From the NCBI RefSeq assembly GCF_015645445.1, contig NZ_JADOGI010000045.1, forward strand, positions 1 through 58,068: DNA of 58,068 nucleotides. The letters are read 5' to 3'. This document shows positions 15,068-22,484 of this stretch, piece after piece. Positions within the stretch are counted from its first letter, which is position 1; each line of letters opens with the position of its first letter. Under the pieces are notes generated by a model. That model made no database searches, was not told where the DNA came from, and saw only the letters and a program-made list of their open reading frames with translations. The position numbers and the translations under genes are program-made. The stretch is from Nonomuraea cypriaca. Lineage in GTDB: Bacteria > Actinomycetota > Actinomycetes > Streptosporangiales > Streptosporangiaceae.

Positions 15068-17170
15068 ATGGCCACCCCGACCGGCTGGCGGCGAGAGGGC
15101 AATCTGCCGGCGGAGCTGACCAGCTTCGTCGGCCGGACGCGCCTCCTCGCCAACCTCAAGCGGCATCTCAACGAGTCCCGGCTGGTGACCGTCACCGGGA
15201 TCGGCGGCGTGGGCAAGTCCCGCACCGTGCTGAGGCTGGCGCACCAGGTGCAGGCCCACTATCCCGACGGGGTGTGGTTCGCCGATCTCGGGCGGTTGCA
15301 GGACGCCGGCATGGTCAGGCACAGCATCGCCTCCTCGCTGCGCATCGCCGACCAGTCCTCGCGCGCGGAGTCCGAGTCGCTCGCGGAGTGGGTGGGCGAG
15401 CGCGACATGCTGCTCATCATCGACACGTGCGAGCACGTCGTGCAGGGGTGCGCGGAGCTGGTCCAGGAGTTGCTGGAGGCCGCGCCCAACCTGAAGGTGC
15501 TGGCCACGAGCCGGCAGTCGATGCACCTGCCGTACGAGCACGTGGTGCCCGTCCCGCCGCTGCAGGTGCCTGGCGACGACGTCGCGGAAAACCTGTTCAC
15601 CAACGAGTCCGTCCAGCTGTTCGCCGCCCGCGCGGGGGCCGGCGCGCCCGACTTCGTGCTCGACGAGCAGAACATCGGCGCCGTCGCCGAGCTGTGCAGG
15701 CGGCTCGACGGGATCCCGCTCGCGATCGAGCTGGCCGCGGTGCGGCTGCGGGCGCTGTCGGTGGAGCAGATCCTCGGGCTGCTGACCGACCGCTTCAGCC
15801 TGCTGGCGGGCGCGAGCCGGACGGCGCTGCCGCGGCATCAGACCCTGCGCGCGGCCATCGGCTGGAGCCATGAGCTGTGCGAGCCGGCCGAGCGGCTGCT
15901 GTGGGCGCGGTTGTCGGTCTTCGCGGGCGACTTCGAGCTCGACGCGGCCAGGTTCGTGTGCTCGGACGCCCGGCTGCCCGCCGATGAGATCACCGATCTG
16001 GTCACGGGACTGGTCGAGAAGTCCATCCTGCTGATCAGGAGCAACCACGCGGGCGTCCGCTACAAGCTGATCGACACCCTGGCCGACTACGGCGACGAGT
16101 GGCTCGACAAGCTCGGCCAGAAGGAGCAGATTCGGGAGCGGCATCTCGACTACTACCTGAGCATGGCCCGGCGCAGCGAGGACGCCTGGTCCGGCCCGCG
16201 GCAGATCTACTGGTTCGTCCGGATGCGCCAGGAGCACGACAACGTCCGGACGGCGCTGGAATACGCGCTCAGGTCACCCGGTCGCAGCGGACTCGCGCTG
16301 ACCCTGCTGTCGTCGCTGTGGTTCATGTGGGTGTGCTGCGGGTTCGTCCGGGAGGGCCGCCTCTATCTCGAACGCGCGCTGGAGGCCAACCCCAGCGTGA
16401 GCAAGGAGCGCTGCAAGGCGCTGTGGGTGCTCTCCTACGTGCGCAGCGCCCAGGGCGACAGCACGGGAGCGCAGAACGCGGCCGAGCAGTGCAGCACCGA
16501 GGCCGTCCAGGTCGGCGACTCGCGAGCGGTGATCCTCGCCTCCAAGATGCAGGGCACCGCCGCGCTGCTCCAAGGAGATCTGCAGAAGGCCAGCGCGCTG
16601 CTGGGCGTGGCCATCGAATTCAACACCGACAACAAGGAGCTCAATCCCGGCCTGCTGCCCGCCATCGTCGAGCTGGCGATCGTGCTCACCTCGCAGGGCG
16701 AGCTGTACGAAGCCGGGTCGCTGCTGGAGGACTGCCTGCAGGTGTGCAGGGAGCGCGGCGAGCTTTGGGTCAGCTCCTACGCGCACTGGGCGCTGTCGGC
16801 GACCAGGCTGCAGTCGAAGCGGGCGGACCTCGCGCTGGAGAGCGCCCAGGAGAGCCTGCGGATCAAGCGGCACTTCCACGACACGCTGGGCACACTCATC
16901 ACGCTGGAGACGGCCGCTCGGATCTACGCGGCGCAGGAGCAGGTGGATCTCGCGAGCCGGCTGCTCGGCGCGCTGCACCAGAACTGGCGCTCGGCCGGCC
17001 TGCCGATGCTGGGCGCGCCGTTCCTCACGGTCGACCACGAGAAGTGCGTCAAGGAGTGTGAGCGGCAGCTGGGCATCGAGGGCTACAAGCAGGCGTTCGT
17101 GCTGGGGGCGGATCTCGACCTCGACGAGGCGACCACGCTCGCGCTGGGCGACCTGGACGCCTCGTCGTAG
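15068..17170 (+). CDS. STAND-type ATPase with helical (TPR-like) repeats, no DNA-binding domain
   Basis: A 700-residue regulator-like ATPase. The P-loop GIGGVGKS lies at residues 44-51 and Walker B at LLIIDTCEHV, followed by KVLATSRQ (sensor I) and the GIPLAIELAA motif near residue 220. This is the signature of the AfsR/MalT/LuxR-type NB-ARC ATPases. The C-terminal 350 residues are helical and TPR-like. Unlike SARP or LuxR relatives it has neither an N-terminal nor a C-terminal helix-turn-helix, so any gene control must go through a partner. ATG 15068 follows GTGAGG. It is convergent with the terpene synthase gene, 19 bp apart. Confidence 0.85.
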   Translation: MATPTGWRREGNLPAELTSFVGRTRLLANLKRHLNESRLVTVTGIGGVGKSRTVLRLAHQVQAHYPDGVWFADLGRLQDAGMVRHSIASSLRIADQSSRAESESLAEWVGERDMLLIIDTCEHVVQGCAELVQELLEAAPNLKVLATSRQSMHLPYEHVVPVPPLQVPGDDVAENLFTNESVQLFAARAGAGAPDFVLDEQNIGAVAELCRRLDGIPLAIELAAVRLRALSVEQILGLLTDRFSLLAGASRTALPRHQTLRAAIGWSHELCEPAERLLWARLSVFAGDFELDAARFVCSDARLPADEITDLVTGLVEKSILLIRSNHAGVRYKLIDTLADYGDEWLDKLGQKEQIRERHLDYYLSMARRSEDAWSGPRQIYWFVRMRQEHDNVRTALEYALRSPGRSGLALTLLSSLWFMWVCCGFVREGRLYLERALEANPSVSKERCKALWVLSYVRSAQGDSTGAQNAAEQCSTEAVQVGDSRAVILASKMQGTAALLQGDLQKASALLGVAIEFNTDNKELNPGLLPAIVELAIVLTSQGELYEAGSLLEDCLQVCRERGELWVSSYAHWALSATRLQSKRADLALESAQESLRIKRHFHDTLGTLITLETAARIYAAQEQVDLASRLLGALHQNWRSAGLPMLGAPFLTVDHEKCVKECERQLGIEGYKQAFVLGADLDLDEATTLALGDLDASS

Positions 17171-17189
17171 GTGCTCGGGCGGACGGGGG

Positions 17190-18188
17190 TCAGGAGGCCT
17201 GGAGCCACTGGGTGCCACTCGGCCATGCATGCACGTAGCGCGCGCTGCTGAGCGAATACACGATGTGGCCCCGCACCCAGTGTTCGAGGCCCTGGACGTA
17301 GGCGAGCGCCGCGGGTGAGCCCCAGGTCTCGACGGAGGCGCGTAGCCGCACCATCTCCGCGACGGCGCCGTCGTGCATCAGCGCCACCTCGTCGAGTGCC
17401 TCCTGCAGGGAGTAGCCCCGGTGGGTCACCAGCACGTTCACCAAATTGTGCCGGGCCTGGTCGTGCTTGCGTTCCTTGGCGTAGGAGAAGAGGTCGTTGT
17501 CCCACACCACCAGGTCGTTGGCGTGCTCGGTGAGGGCCCGGATGTCGGGGTGGTGCCATTCCTCGGGGGTGAGTCGCTGCCGGCCCGCAATGTCGATGAG
17601 GGCGTACACGGGGTACATGGCGCCGGTGCGCCGGCGCATGAAGACGTAGTCCTCGGGCGTGGGGACCACGTCCGACTCCCTGTTGGCGGCCTCCCACACC
17701 TGGGCGAAGATGTACTCCTTGGTCGCGGTGCACCAGCGGTCGAGCTGGTCGCGTTCGGCGTGGACGGAGATGCGGCCCTTGAGCTCCCGCAGGGACCTGG
17801 CGAAGACGTTCGTCACAGGCTGGTCGGACTCGATGTCGTGCAGGACCCGGAACATCTCCGGCAGCGCCCGGGCGATGAGAGCCGTGTGCTTACTGAGGTC
17901 CTCCGACTCGCAGAAGCCGTCGTCGAAGGCGAAGAGCCAGATGCACCAGTCCATGAGGAGCTTGAGCATGTCCCGGTCGACGAGCGGGTAGGCGCGGGCG
18001 GTGAGCCAGCCGAACCGGGCGCCCCGGTAGCGCTCCAGCATCTCCGGGTCCTGGAGCATGCCCGACTCGAGCAGCCAGCCGAAACTGTCCTCGCTGGCCT
18101 CGCTGACATGCGGGTTTACCTGGCTCGCGAACGGACATCGTAACGCGGGGATTCTGGGGGGTGTGGCATGCGCAGAGATAATAGCCAT
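17190..18188 (-). CDS. Class I terpene synthase (sesquiterpene cyclase-like)
   Basis: The 332-residue protein carries both metal-binding motifs of bacterial terpene cyclases: DDGFCE at 89-94 in LFAFDDGFCE and the NSE triad NDLFSYAKE at 231-239 with Asn231, Ser235 and Glu239. The diphosphate sensor region (FMRRRTGAM, about 183-191) and a C-terminal Arg-Tyr pair in SSARYVHAW are also present. Layout and spacing recall selina-4(15),7(11)-diene synthase, but the product cannot be read from sequence; farnesyl diphosphate is the likely substrate. There is no P450, methyltransferase or prenyl synthase beside it. No ribosome site precedes ATG 18188. The upstream AT-rich stretch holds palindromes at 18220 and 18235. 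Confidence 0.92.
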   Translation of the reverse strand: MAIISAHATPPRIPALRCPFASQVNPHVSEASEDSFGWLLESGMLQDPEMLERYRGARFGWLTARAYPLVDRDMLKLLMDWCIWLFAFDDGFCESEDLSKHTALIARALPEMFRVLHDIESDQPVTNVFARSLRELKGRISVHAERDQLDRWCTATKEYIFAQVWEAANRESDVVPTPEDYVFMRRRTGAMYPVYALIDIAGRQRLTPEEWHHPDIRALTEHANDLVVWDNDLFSYAKERKHDQARHNLVNVLVTHRGYSLQEALDEVALMHDGAVAEMVRLRASVETWGSPAALAYVQGLEHWVRGHIVYSLSSARYVHAWPSGTQWLQAS

Positions 18189-18219
18189 AAGGGCATAGTC
18201 GATGGCTCAGCGAATATTG

Positions 18220-18229
18220 GCTATATAGC
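18220..18229. promoter_or_regulatory. Perfect 10-base palindrome upstream of the terpene synthase
   Basis: GCTATATAGC lies 31 bp upstream of the terpene synthase ATG in an unusually AT-rich pocket. It could serve as a -10-like element or an operator core. Confidence 0.3.
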
Positions 18230-18234
18230 GCGAT

Positions 18235-18250
18235 GTAACCTCTTCGTTAC
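18235..18250. promoter_or_regulatory. GTAAC-N6-GTTAC inverted repeat
   Basis: Perfect 5-base arms are separated by 6 bases between the ankyrin gene stop and the terpene synthase start. It falls near where a -35 region for the terpene synthase would be, so it may be a repressor or activator site. The arms are short and chance is possible. Confidence 0.3.
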
Positions 18251-18636
18251 TACTGGAATTCACCCTTGTCCAGCCAGTCCCGCAGGTTGAACATCGTCGC
18301 GGTTTCCACCGCGGAAGGGGTCCCCGCGTTCGGGTCGGCGCCGGCTTCGAGCAACGCCCGGACCACGTCCGGCTCCTTCTTGAAGACGGCGCCGGCGAGT
18401 GGCGTCTGGCCCCGGTCGTTGGCGCGGTCGGGGTCGGCGCCGTGGGTGGCGAGCATGCGTACGGTCTCGGCGTGACCGTGGTAGGCCGCCAGCATCAGCA
18501 AAGTGTCACCTTTGCCGTTGGTCAGGTTGGCCGGCACCCCCGCCTCGACATACGAGCGCAAAGTCTCTGTGTCACCCGCCCTGGCCAGGTCGAACAACCT
18601 GGTGGCGAACTCTTCCAGCTCCGGGTCCCCGTCCAT
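18250..18636 (-). CDS. Ankyrin-repeat protein
   Basis: The 128-residue protein contains about three ankyrin repeats, seen as GDTLLMLAAYHGHAETVRML, then RGQTPLAGAVFKKEPDVVRA and a C-terminal partial repeat with LLEAGADPNAGTPS. Ankyrin repeats are protein-binding scaffolds. The small size leaves no room for a catalytic domain, so it is probably an adaptor or inhibitor. ATG 18636 gives the acidic start DGDPELEEFATRLFDLARAG; an upstream ATG at 18669 is possible. It precedes the terpene synthase on the same strand with a 61-bp gap, so co-transcription is possible. Confidence 0.88.
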   Translation of the reverse strand: MDGDPELEEFATRLFDLARAGDTETLRSYVEAGVPANLTNGKGDTLLMLAAYHGHAETVRMLATHGADPDRANDRGQTPLAGAVFKKEPDVVRALLEAGADPNAGTPSAVETATMFNLRDWLDKGEFQ

Positions 18637-18730
18637 GCACCCATTGTGCCTCGATAGGGTGCCCTGCACGGAATCGTTCCGTCCCGCCGTAGGTTCTGTT
18701 GAAGAGTACCTAGGGAAAGGCTGTCCAACC

Positions 18731-19630
18731 GTGTTCGACCCGAAGGATCTCTACAGGCTCGCAGACGACGCGCCCGAGCTGCCCGATCCGGTGTTGCTGT
18801 ACCACTTCGACGGTTTCGTCGACGCGGGCGGTGCCGGACGCCTCGCACTGGGCCACCTGCTGGCCGAGCTGGAGCACCGGGTCGTCGCGACATTCGACGT
18901 GGACCGGCTGCTCGACTACCGGTCCCGGCGGCCCATCATGACGTTCGACACCGACCGCTGGGTGGAGTGCGAGAGCCCTGAGCTGGCCGTACATGTCGCG
19001 AAAGACTCGACGGGGACGCAGTTCCTGCTGATGAGCGGGCCCGAGCCCGACCGCGAGTGGGAGTTGTTCACCAAGGCCGTGGCGGAGCTCGTGGCACGGC
19101 TGCGGGTGAGCAAGCTGGTGACGCTGCACGGCGTCCCCATGGCGGTCCCGCACACCCGGCCGCTCGGCATCACGATGCACGCCAGCAGGCCGGAGCTGAT
19201 CAACTCCCAGACCAGCGCGTTCGGACGTGTCCAGGTGCCCGGCAGCGTCGCCGCGCTGCTCGAACTGCGCCTGGGGGCGCAGGGACGCGACGCGCTGGGG
19301 TACGCCGTGCACGTGCCGCACTACCTGTCGCAGGCCGAATACCCGACCGCCGCCGTGACGGCCCTCGAGGCCGTGACGAGGGGGACGGGGCTGGTGTTCC
19401 CGATGGACGCGCTGCGCGACGCGGCCAGCCGTACGACGACGGAGATCCAGGAGCAGATCCAGGCCTCCGCCGAGCTGACCACCGCGATCAGCGGTCTGGA
19501 GCAGCAGTACGACGCCTTCGCGGGCGGCTCGGAGCGCGAGAACCTCATGGCCGAGACGACCCCGATGCCCACCGGCGACGAACTGGCCGCCCAGTTCGAA
19601 CGCTTCCTCGCCGAGCGCGACGACGAATAG
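18731..19630 (+). CDS. PAC2 family (proteasome-assembly-chaperone-like) protein
   Basis: The 299-residue protein starts at GTG 18731 (FDPKDLYRLADDAPELPDPV) behind GGGAAAGG. It contains the family landmarks LLYHFDGFVDAGGAG near the N-terminus, DYRSRRPIMTFDTDRW, LLMSGPEPDREWELF and LVTLHGVPMAVPHTRP. The actinobacterial PAC2 family resembles eukaryotic proteasome chaperone PAC2, but its bacterial role is not established. The C-terminal 40 residues are helical and acidic. The frame is open upstream to 18503, but that stretch overlaps the ankyrin gene and is not conserved in character. Confidence 0.88.
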   Translation: MFDPKDLYRLADDAPELPDPVLLYHFDGFVDAGGAGRLALGHLLAELEHRVVATFDVDRLLDYRSRRPIMTFDTDRWVECESPELAVHVAKDSTGTQFLLMSGPEPDREWELFTKAVAELVARLRVSKLVTLHGVPMAVPHTRPLGITMHASRPELINSQTSAFGRVQVPGSVAALLELRLGAQGRDALGYAVHVPHYLSQAEYPTAAVTALEAVTRGTGLVFPMDALRDAASRTTTEIQEQIQASAELTTAISGLEQQYDAFAGGSERENLMAETTPMPTGDELAAQFERFLAERDDE

Positions 19631-19660
19631 GTCATCACCCGGCCCGGATAGCCTGGCGCC

Positions 19661-20701
19661 ATGAGCGATATCCAGGTCGGGCTGGCCGGCTACGGCACCG
19701 CGGGGGCCTACTTCCACGCCCCCTTGATCCACGCCACCCCCGGCCTGTCGCTGGCCGCCGTCGTCACCGGGAACCCGGCCAGGCAGGCCGAGGTGGCCGA
19801 GCGGTACGGCGCGGCCGGAGTGCCCGACGTGCGGGAGTTGTGGGGCCGCTGCGATCTCGTCGTGGTGGCCTCCCCGAACAGGACGCACGTGAGCACGGCC
19901 GCGGCGGCGCTCGCCCAGGGGCTGCCCGTCGTCGTGGACAAGCCCCTCGCCAGGACCGCCGAGGAGGGACGCGAGCTCGTACGCCTGGCCAAGGAGCGCG
20001 GGCTCATGCTGACCGTGTTCCAGAACCGGCGCTGGGACGGCGACTTCCTGACCGTACGCCGGCTCGCCGGCGAGGGAGGGCTCGGTGACGTGCTGCGCTT
20101 CGAGTCCCGGTTCGAGCGGTGGCGGCCGGTGCCCAAGGGCGGCTGGCGGGAGACCGGCGGCCCGGAGGAGGCCGCTGGACTCCTGTACGACCTGGGAAGT
20201 CACCTCGTCGATCAGGCTCTGCAGCTCCTCGGTCCGGTGCGGGAGGTCTACTGCGAGAGCGACGTCAGGCGTGCCGGGGTGGCCGCCGACGACGACACGT
20301 TCGTCGCGCTCACGCACGCAGGCGGGGCCAGGTCGCATCTGTGGATGAGCGCCGTGGCCGCCACGCTCGGGCCGCGGTTCCGGGTGCTGGGGTCGTCAGG
20401 GGCGTTCGTGAAGCACGGGATGGACGTGCAGGAGGAGCGGCTGCGGGCGGGGGTCGCGCCCGGCTCCGCCGGGTTCGGGAAGGATGAGGAGGCACGGTGG
20501 GGCGTGCTCGGCACGCAGGACGATCATCGTGCCGTCCGGACCGAGCCCGGGGCGTACCTGGACTTCTACCGGGGGGTGGAGGCGGCGGTGCGGGAGGGCA
20601 CGGCGCCGCCCGTGGATCCGGAGAGCGCGGTCGACGCGCTGACCGTCATCGAGGCCGCCCGCCTGTCCGCCGCCCAGCGCATCGTCGTCCACCTGAGCTG
20701 A
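19661..20701 (+). CDS. Gfo/Idh/MocA family NAD(P)-dependent oxidoreductase
   Basis: The 346-residue protein has an N-terminal Rossmann fold (VGLAGYGTAGAYFHAPLI) and the family motif VVDKPLARTAEE, whose Lys is the conserved E/D-K-P lysine near the cofactor and substrate. The C-terminal domain contains GLLYDLGSHLVDQALQLLG, with the usual D-x-G-x-H that positions substrate. Relatives oxidise sugars, inositol or other polyols, and some act like YdgJ/IolW. The substrate is unknown. It starts 30 bp after the PAC2 gene and is convergent with the phosphatase 6 bp away. Confidence 0.92.
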   Translation: MSDIQVGLAGYGTAGAYFHAPLIHATPGLSLAAVVTGNPARQAEVAERYGAAGVPDVRELWGRCDLVVVASPNRTHVSTAAAALAQGLPVVVDKPLARTAEEGRELVRLAKERGLMLTVFQNRRWDGDFLTVRRLAGEGGLGDVLRFESRFERWRPVPKGGWRETGGPEEAAGLLYDLGSHLVDQALQLLGPVREVYCESDVRRAGVAADDDTFVALTHAGGARSHLWMSAVAATLGPRFRVLGSSGAFVKHGMDVQEERLRAGVAPGSAGFGKDEEARWGVLGTQDDHRAVRTEPGAYLDFYRGVEAAVREGTAPPVDPESAVDALTVIEAARLSAAQRIVVHLS

Positions 20702-20707
20702 CCGGCC

Positions 20708-21499
20708 TCAGTCGCGCAGGCGGGAACGCAGCGTGGCGGTGTCCGCGTCCGTCCAGCCGTGCCGCGACAGCCACCCCATCGGCCCGTCGAACCGGTCGTC
20801 GAGAACGCCGAGGAACTGCTCGATGTACCTGGCCCTGGGCATGTGGTCGTCCGCAGGACGCGCGTCCAGGTCCCCCCGGTACGTGTCGCTGCCCCGCAGC
20901 CGCTTGAGTATCAGCTCCAGCCGCTCCCCCGTGGCCACGTAGTCCTCGACGATCGCCTCCCTGGTCGCGCCCGCCACCTCCAGCGCGAGCGCCGACAGCA
21001 CCCCCGTACGGTCCTTTCCCGCCGCGCAGTGCACCAGCGCCGCCCCGTCGTCCAGCGCCAGGGCGCGCAGGGCCGCGACCACGGCGTCCGGGCGGTCGCG
21101 CAGGTAGCCGAAGTAGAAGCCGGTCACGCGCAGCTCCTCGTCCAGCACGCGTTCCGCCCATGGCAGCACGCGTTCGCCGTCGATGGTGTCGGCCTCGACG
21201 TCGGTGTGCCTGCCGCCCTCGGCGAACAGCGTCAGGTAGTGATGAGCCACCTCGGGCACCTCGGTCAGCGGTCCCGGGCCCTCCAGCGAGACCTCGGTGT
21301 TGGAGCGGAGGTCCACGACGTGCCGCAGGTTGAGCCCGCCCACCAGCACGGACACGTCCTCGGGGGTGAGGCCCTGAAGATTGTCGGCGCGCAGGATCCG
21401 CCCGCGACGAGTGCGGCCGCCGTCGCGGGTGGGGAGTCCGCCCAGGTCACGCGCATTGACCGCGCCTTCCAGGTCGATCCACCTCGTCATCTCATTCAT
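20708..21499 (-). CDS. Tyrosine-protein phosphatase (PTP, DSP-like)
   Basis: The 263-residue protein contains the phosphatase active-site loop HCAAGKDRTG (HCx5R), with catalytic Cys and Arg, preceded by ALDDGAALV. N-terminal motifs NARDLGGLPTRDG and RILRADNL are typical of the bacterial Y_phosphatase3/IphP family, which dephosphorylates tyrosine, serine or phosphoinositides. The catalytic Asp is probably in DLRSNTEV. The first ATG at 21499 is used; a second in-frame ATG three codons later (MTRWIDLEG) is equally plausible since neither has a strong ribosome site. Confidence 0.92.
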   Translation of the reverse strand: MNEMTRWIDLEGAVNARDLGGLPTRDGGRTRRGRILRADNLQGLTPEDVSVLVGGLNLRHVVDLRSNTEVSLEGPGPLTEVPEVAHHYLTLFAEGGRHTDVEADTIDGERVLPWAERVLDEELRVTGFYFGYLRDRPDAVVAALRALALDDGAALVHCAAGKDRTGVLSALALEVAGATREAIVEDYVATGERLELILKRLRGSDTYRGDLDARPADDHMPRARYIEQFLGVLDDRFDGPMGWLSRHGWTDADTATLRSRLRD

Positions 21500-21563
21500 T
21501 GTCTAGACCCTATATGTCCCTCAAATATGAGCGGATTCGGAGTTCATAACGCAGCATGAACGT

Positions 21564-22436
21564 ATGGATCCACGAGCTCTGCCTCCACGGCTGGTGATCG
21601 ATCCAACGCTGCCCCCGGAGATCTCTGTCGAGCTGCGTTCGAGCCCGCACCTCCTCCGGATGGCTCGGTCCGGCACGCGATTGGACACCCAGAACAACCC
21701 CGCACTGCTCTTCGTGCTCCCAGGTTTCCTGCTGCTGCTCTGGTCACTGAGCAGGGTCGGCTTCCTTCTCGTCGGCGGAGTCACCGTCGGGTTGGTCGCG
21801 CTGTTCCGGTGGATGGCGCTGGACAGCTCGTACCGGGCGACGAAGCGAAGACTCCGCCTCGCCCACGCGCACGCCGACCGCTACATCCTGCCGGAGGACC
21901 TCGACTATCCCTGCCAGATGCTGCTGCGCCGGGCGCAGAACGCGGTCGAGACGATCCTCAGCTCCCGCGTGCACCGGGCCGGCCTGATCGACACCATCGA
22001 CAACCAGGTGACGCTGCCGGAGGAGATCTGGCAGATCGCCCAGCGCCTGCGGCGGTTGTCGTCCATGCACGCCGAGCACGGCCGGATCATCCCCCGCGAA
22101 CTGCCCACGGGCATGGAGGACGCGTTCAAGCCCTACACCCGCGCGCTCGACACCGCCTGGACGTCCCTCACACAGCGCGTACGCCACCTGGAGGGCTACG
22201 CCAAGCAGGTGCTGAAGGCGGACAAGGTCTACCACGCCCACAGGCGGCTGGAGGCGCTGGCGGCCAAGACGCCGGAGTACCAGATGCTGCTCGCCGACAC
22301 GCTGCGGGACGAGCTGGCGCACGAGCGCATCAAGGAGCTGGCCGACCAGGCGGCGCACGTGCGCAAGCTGTTCGAGGAGAGCATCCACGAGGCCAGGCAG
22401 GCGGCGGGCGAGCTGATCCGCACCCCGCTGACCTGA
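21564..22436 (+). CDS. Conserved protein with two TM segments and helical cytoplasmic domain
   Basis: The family is not recognised. The 290-residue product has a polar N-terminus (1-45), two adjacent transmembrane helices at about 46-84 (LLFVLPGFLLLLW and VGGVTVGLVALFRW), then a long charged helical domain to the C-terminus, likely coiled in part (RVRHLEGYAKQVLKADKVYH). It lies alone between the divergent phosphatase and a strong bidirectional terminator. Such a hairpin-anchored helical protein could scaffold at the membrane, but no function can be assigned. Confidence 0.78.
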   Translation: MDPRALPPRLVIDPTLPPEISVELRSSPHLLRMARSGTRLDTQNNPALLFVLPGFLLLLWSLSRVGFLLVGGVTVGLVALFRWMALDSSYRATKRRLRLAHAHADRYILPEDLDYPCQMLLRRAQNAVETILSSRVHRAGLIDTIDNQVTLPEEIWQIAQRLRRLSSMHAEHGRIIPRELPTGMEDAFKPYTRALDTAWTSLTQRVRHLEGYAKQVLKADKVYHAHRRLEALAAKTPEYQMLLADTLRDELAHERIKELADQAAHVRKLFEESIHEARQAAGELIRTPLT

Positions 22437-22438
22437 GA

Positions 22439-22473
22439 CCGATGGGGTACGGCTCCCAGCCGTACCCCATCGG
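22439..22473. terminator. Bidirectional terminator, 16-bp perfect stem
   Basis: CCGATGGGGTACGGCT (22439-22454) pairs perfectly with AGCCGTACCCCATCGG (22458-22473) around a CCC loop. It sits between the stops of two convergent genes, 2 bases after the first and 12 before the second. There is no U tract. Confidence 0.9.
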
Positions 22474-22484
22474 CTCCAGAGGTC

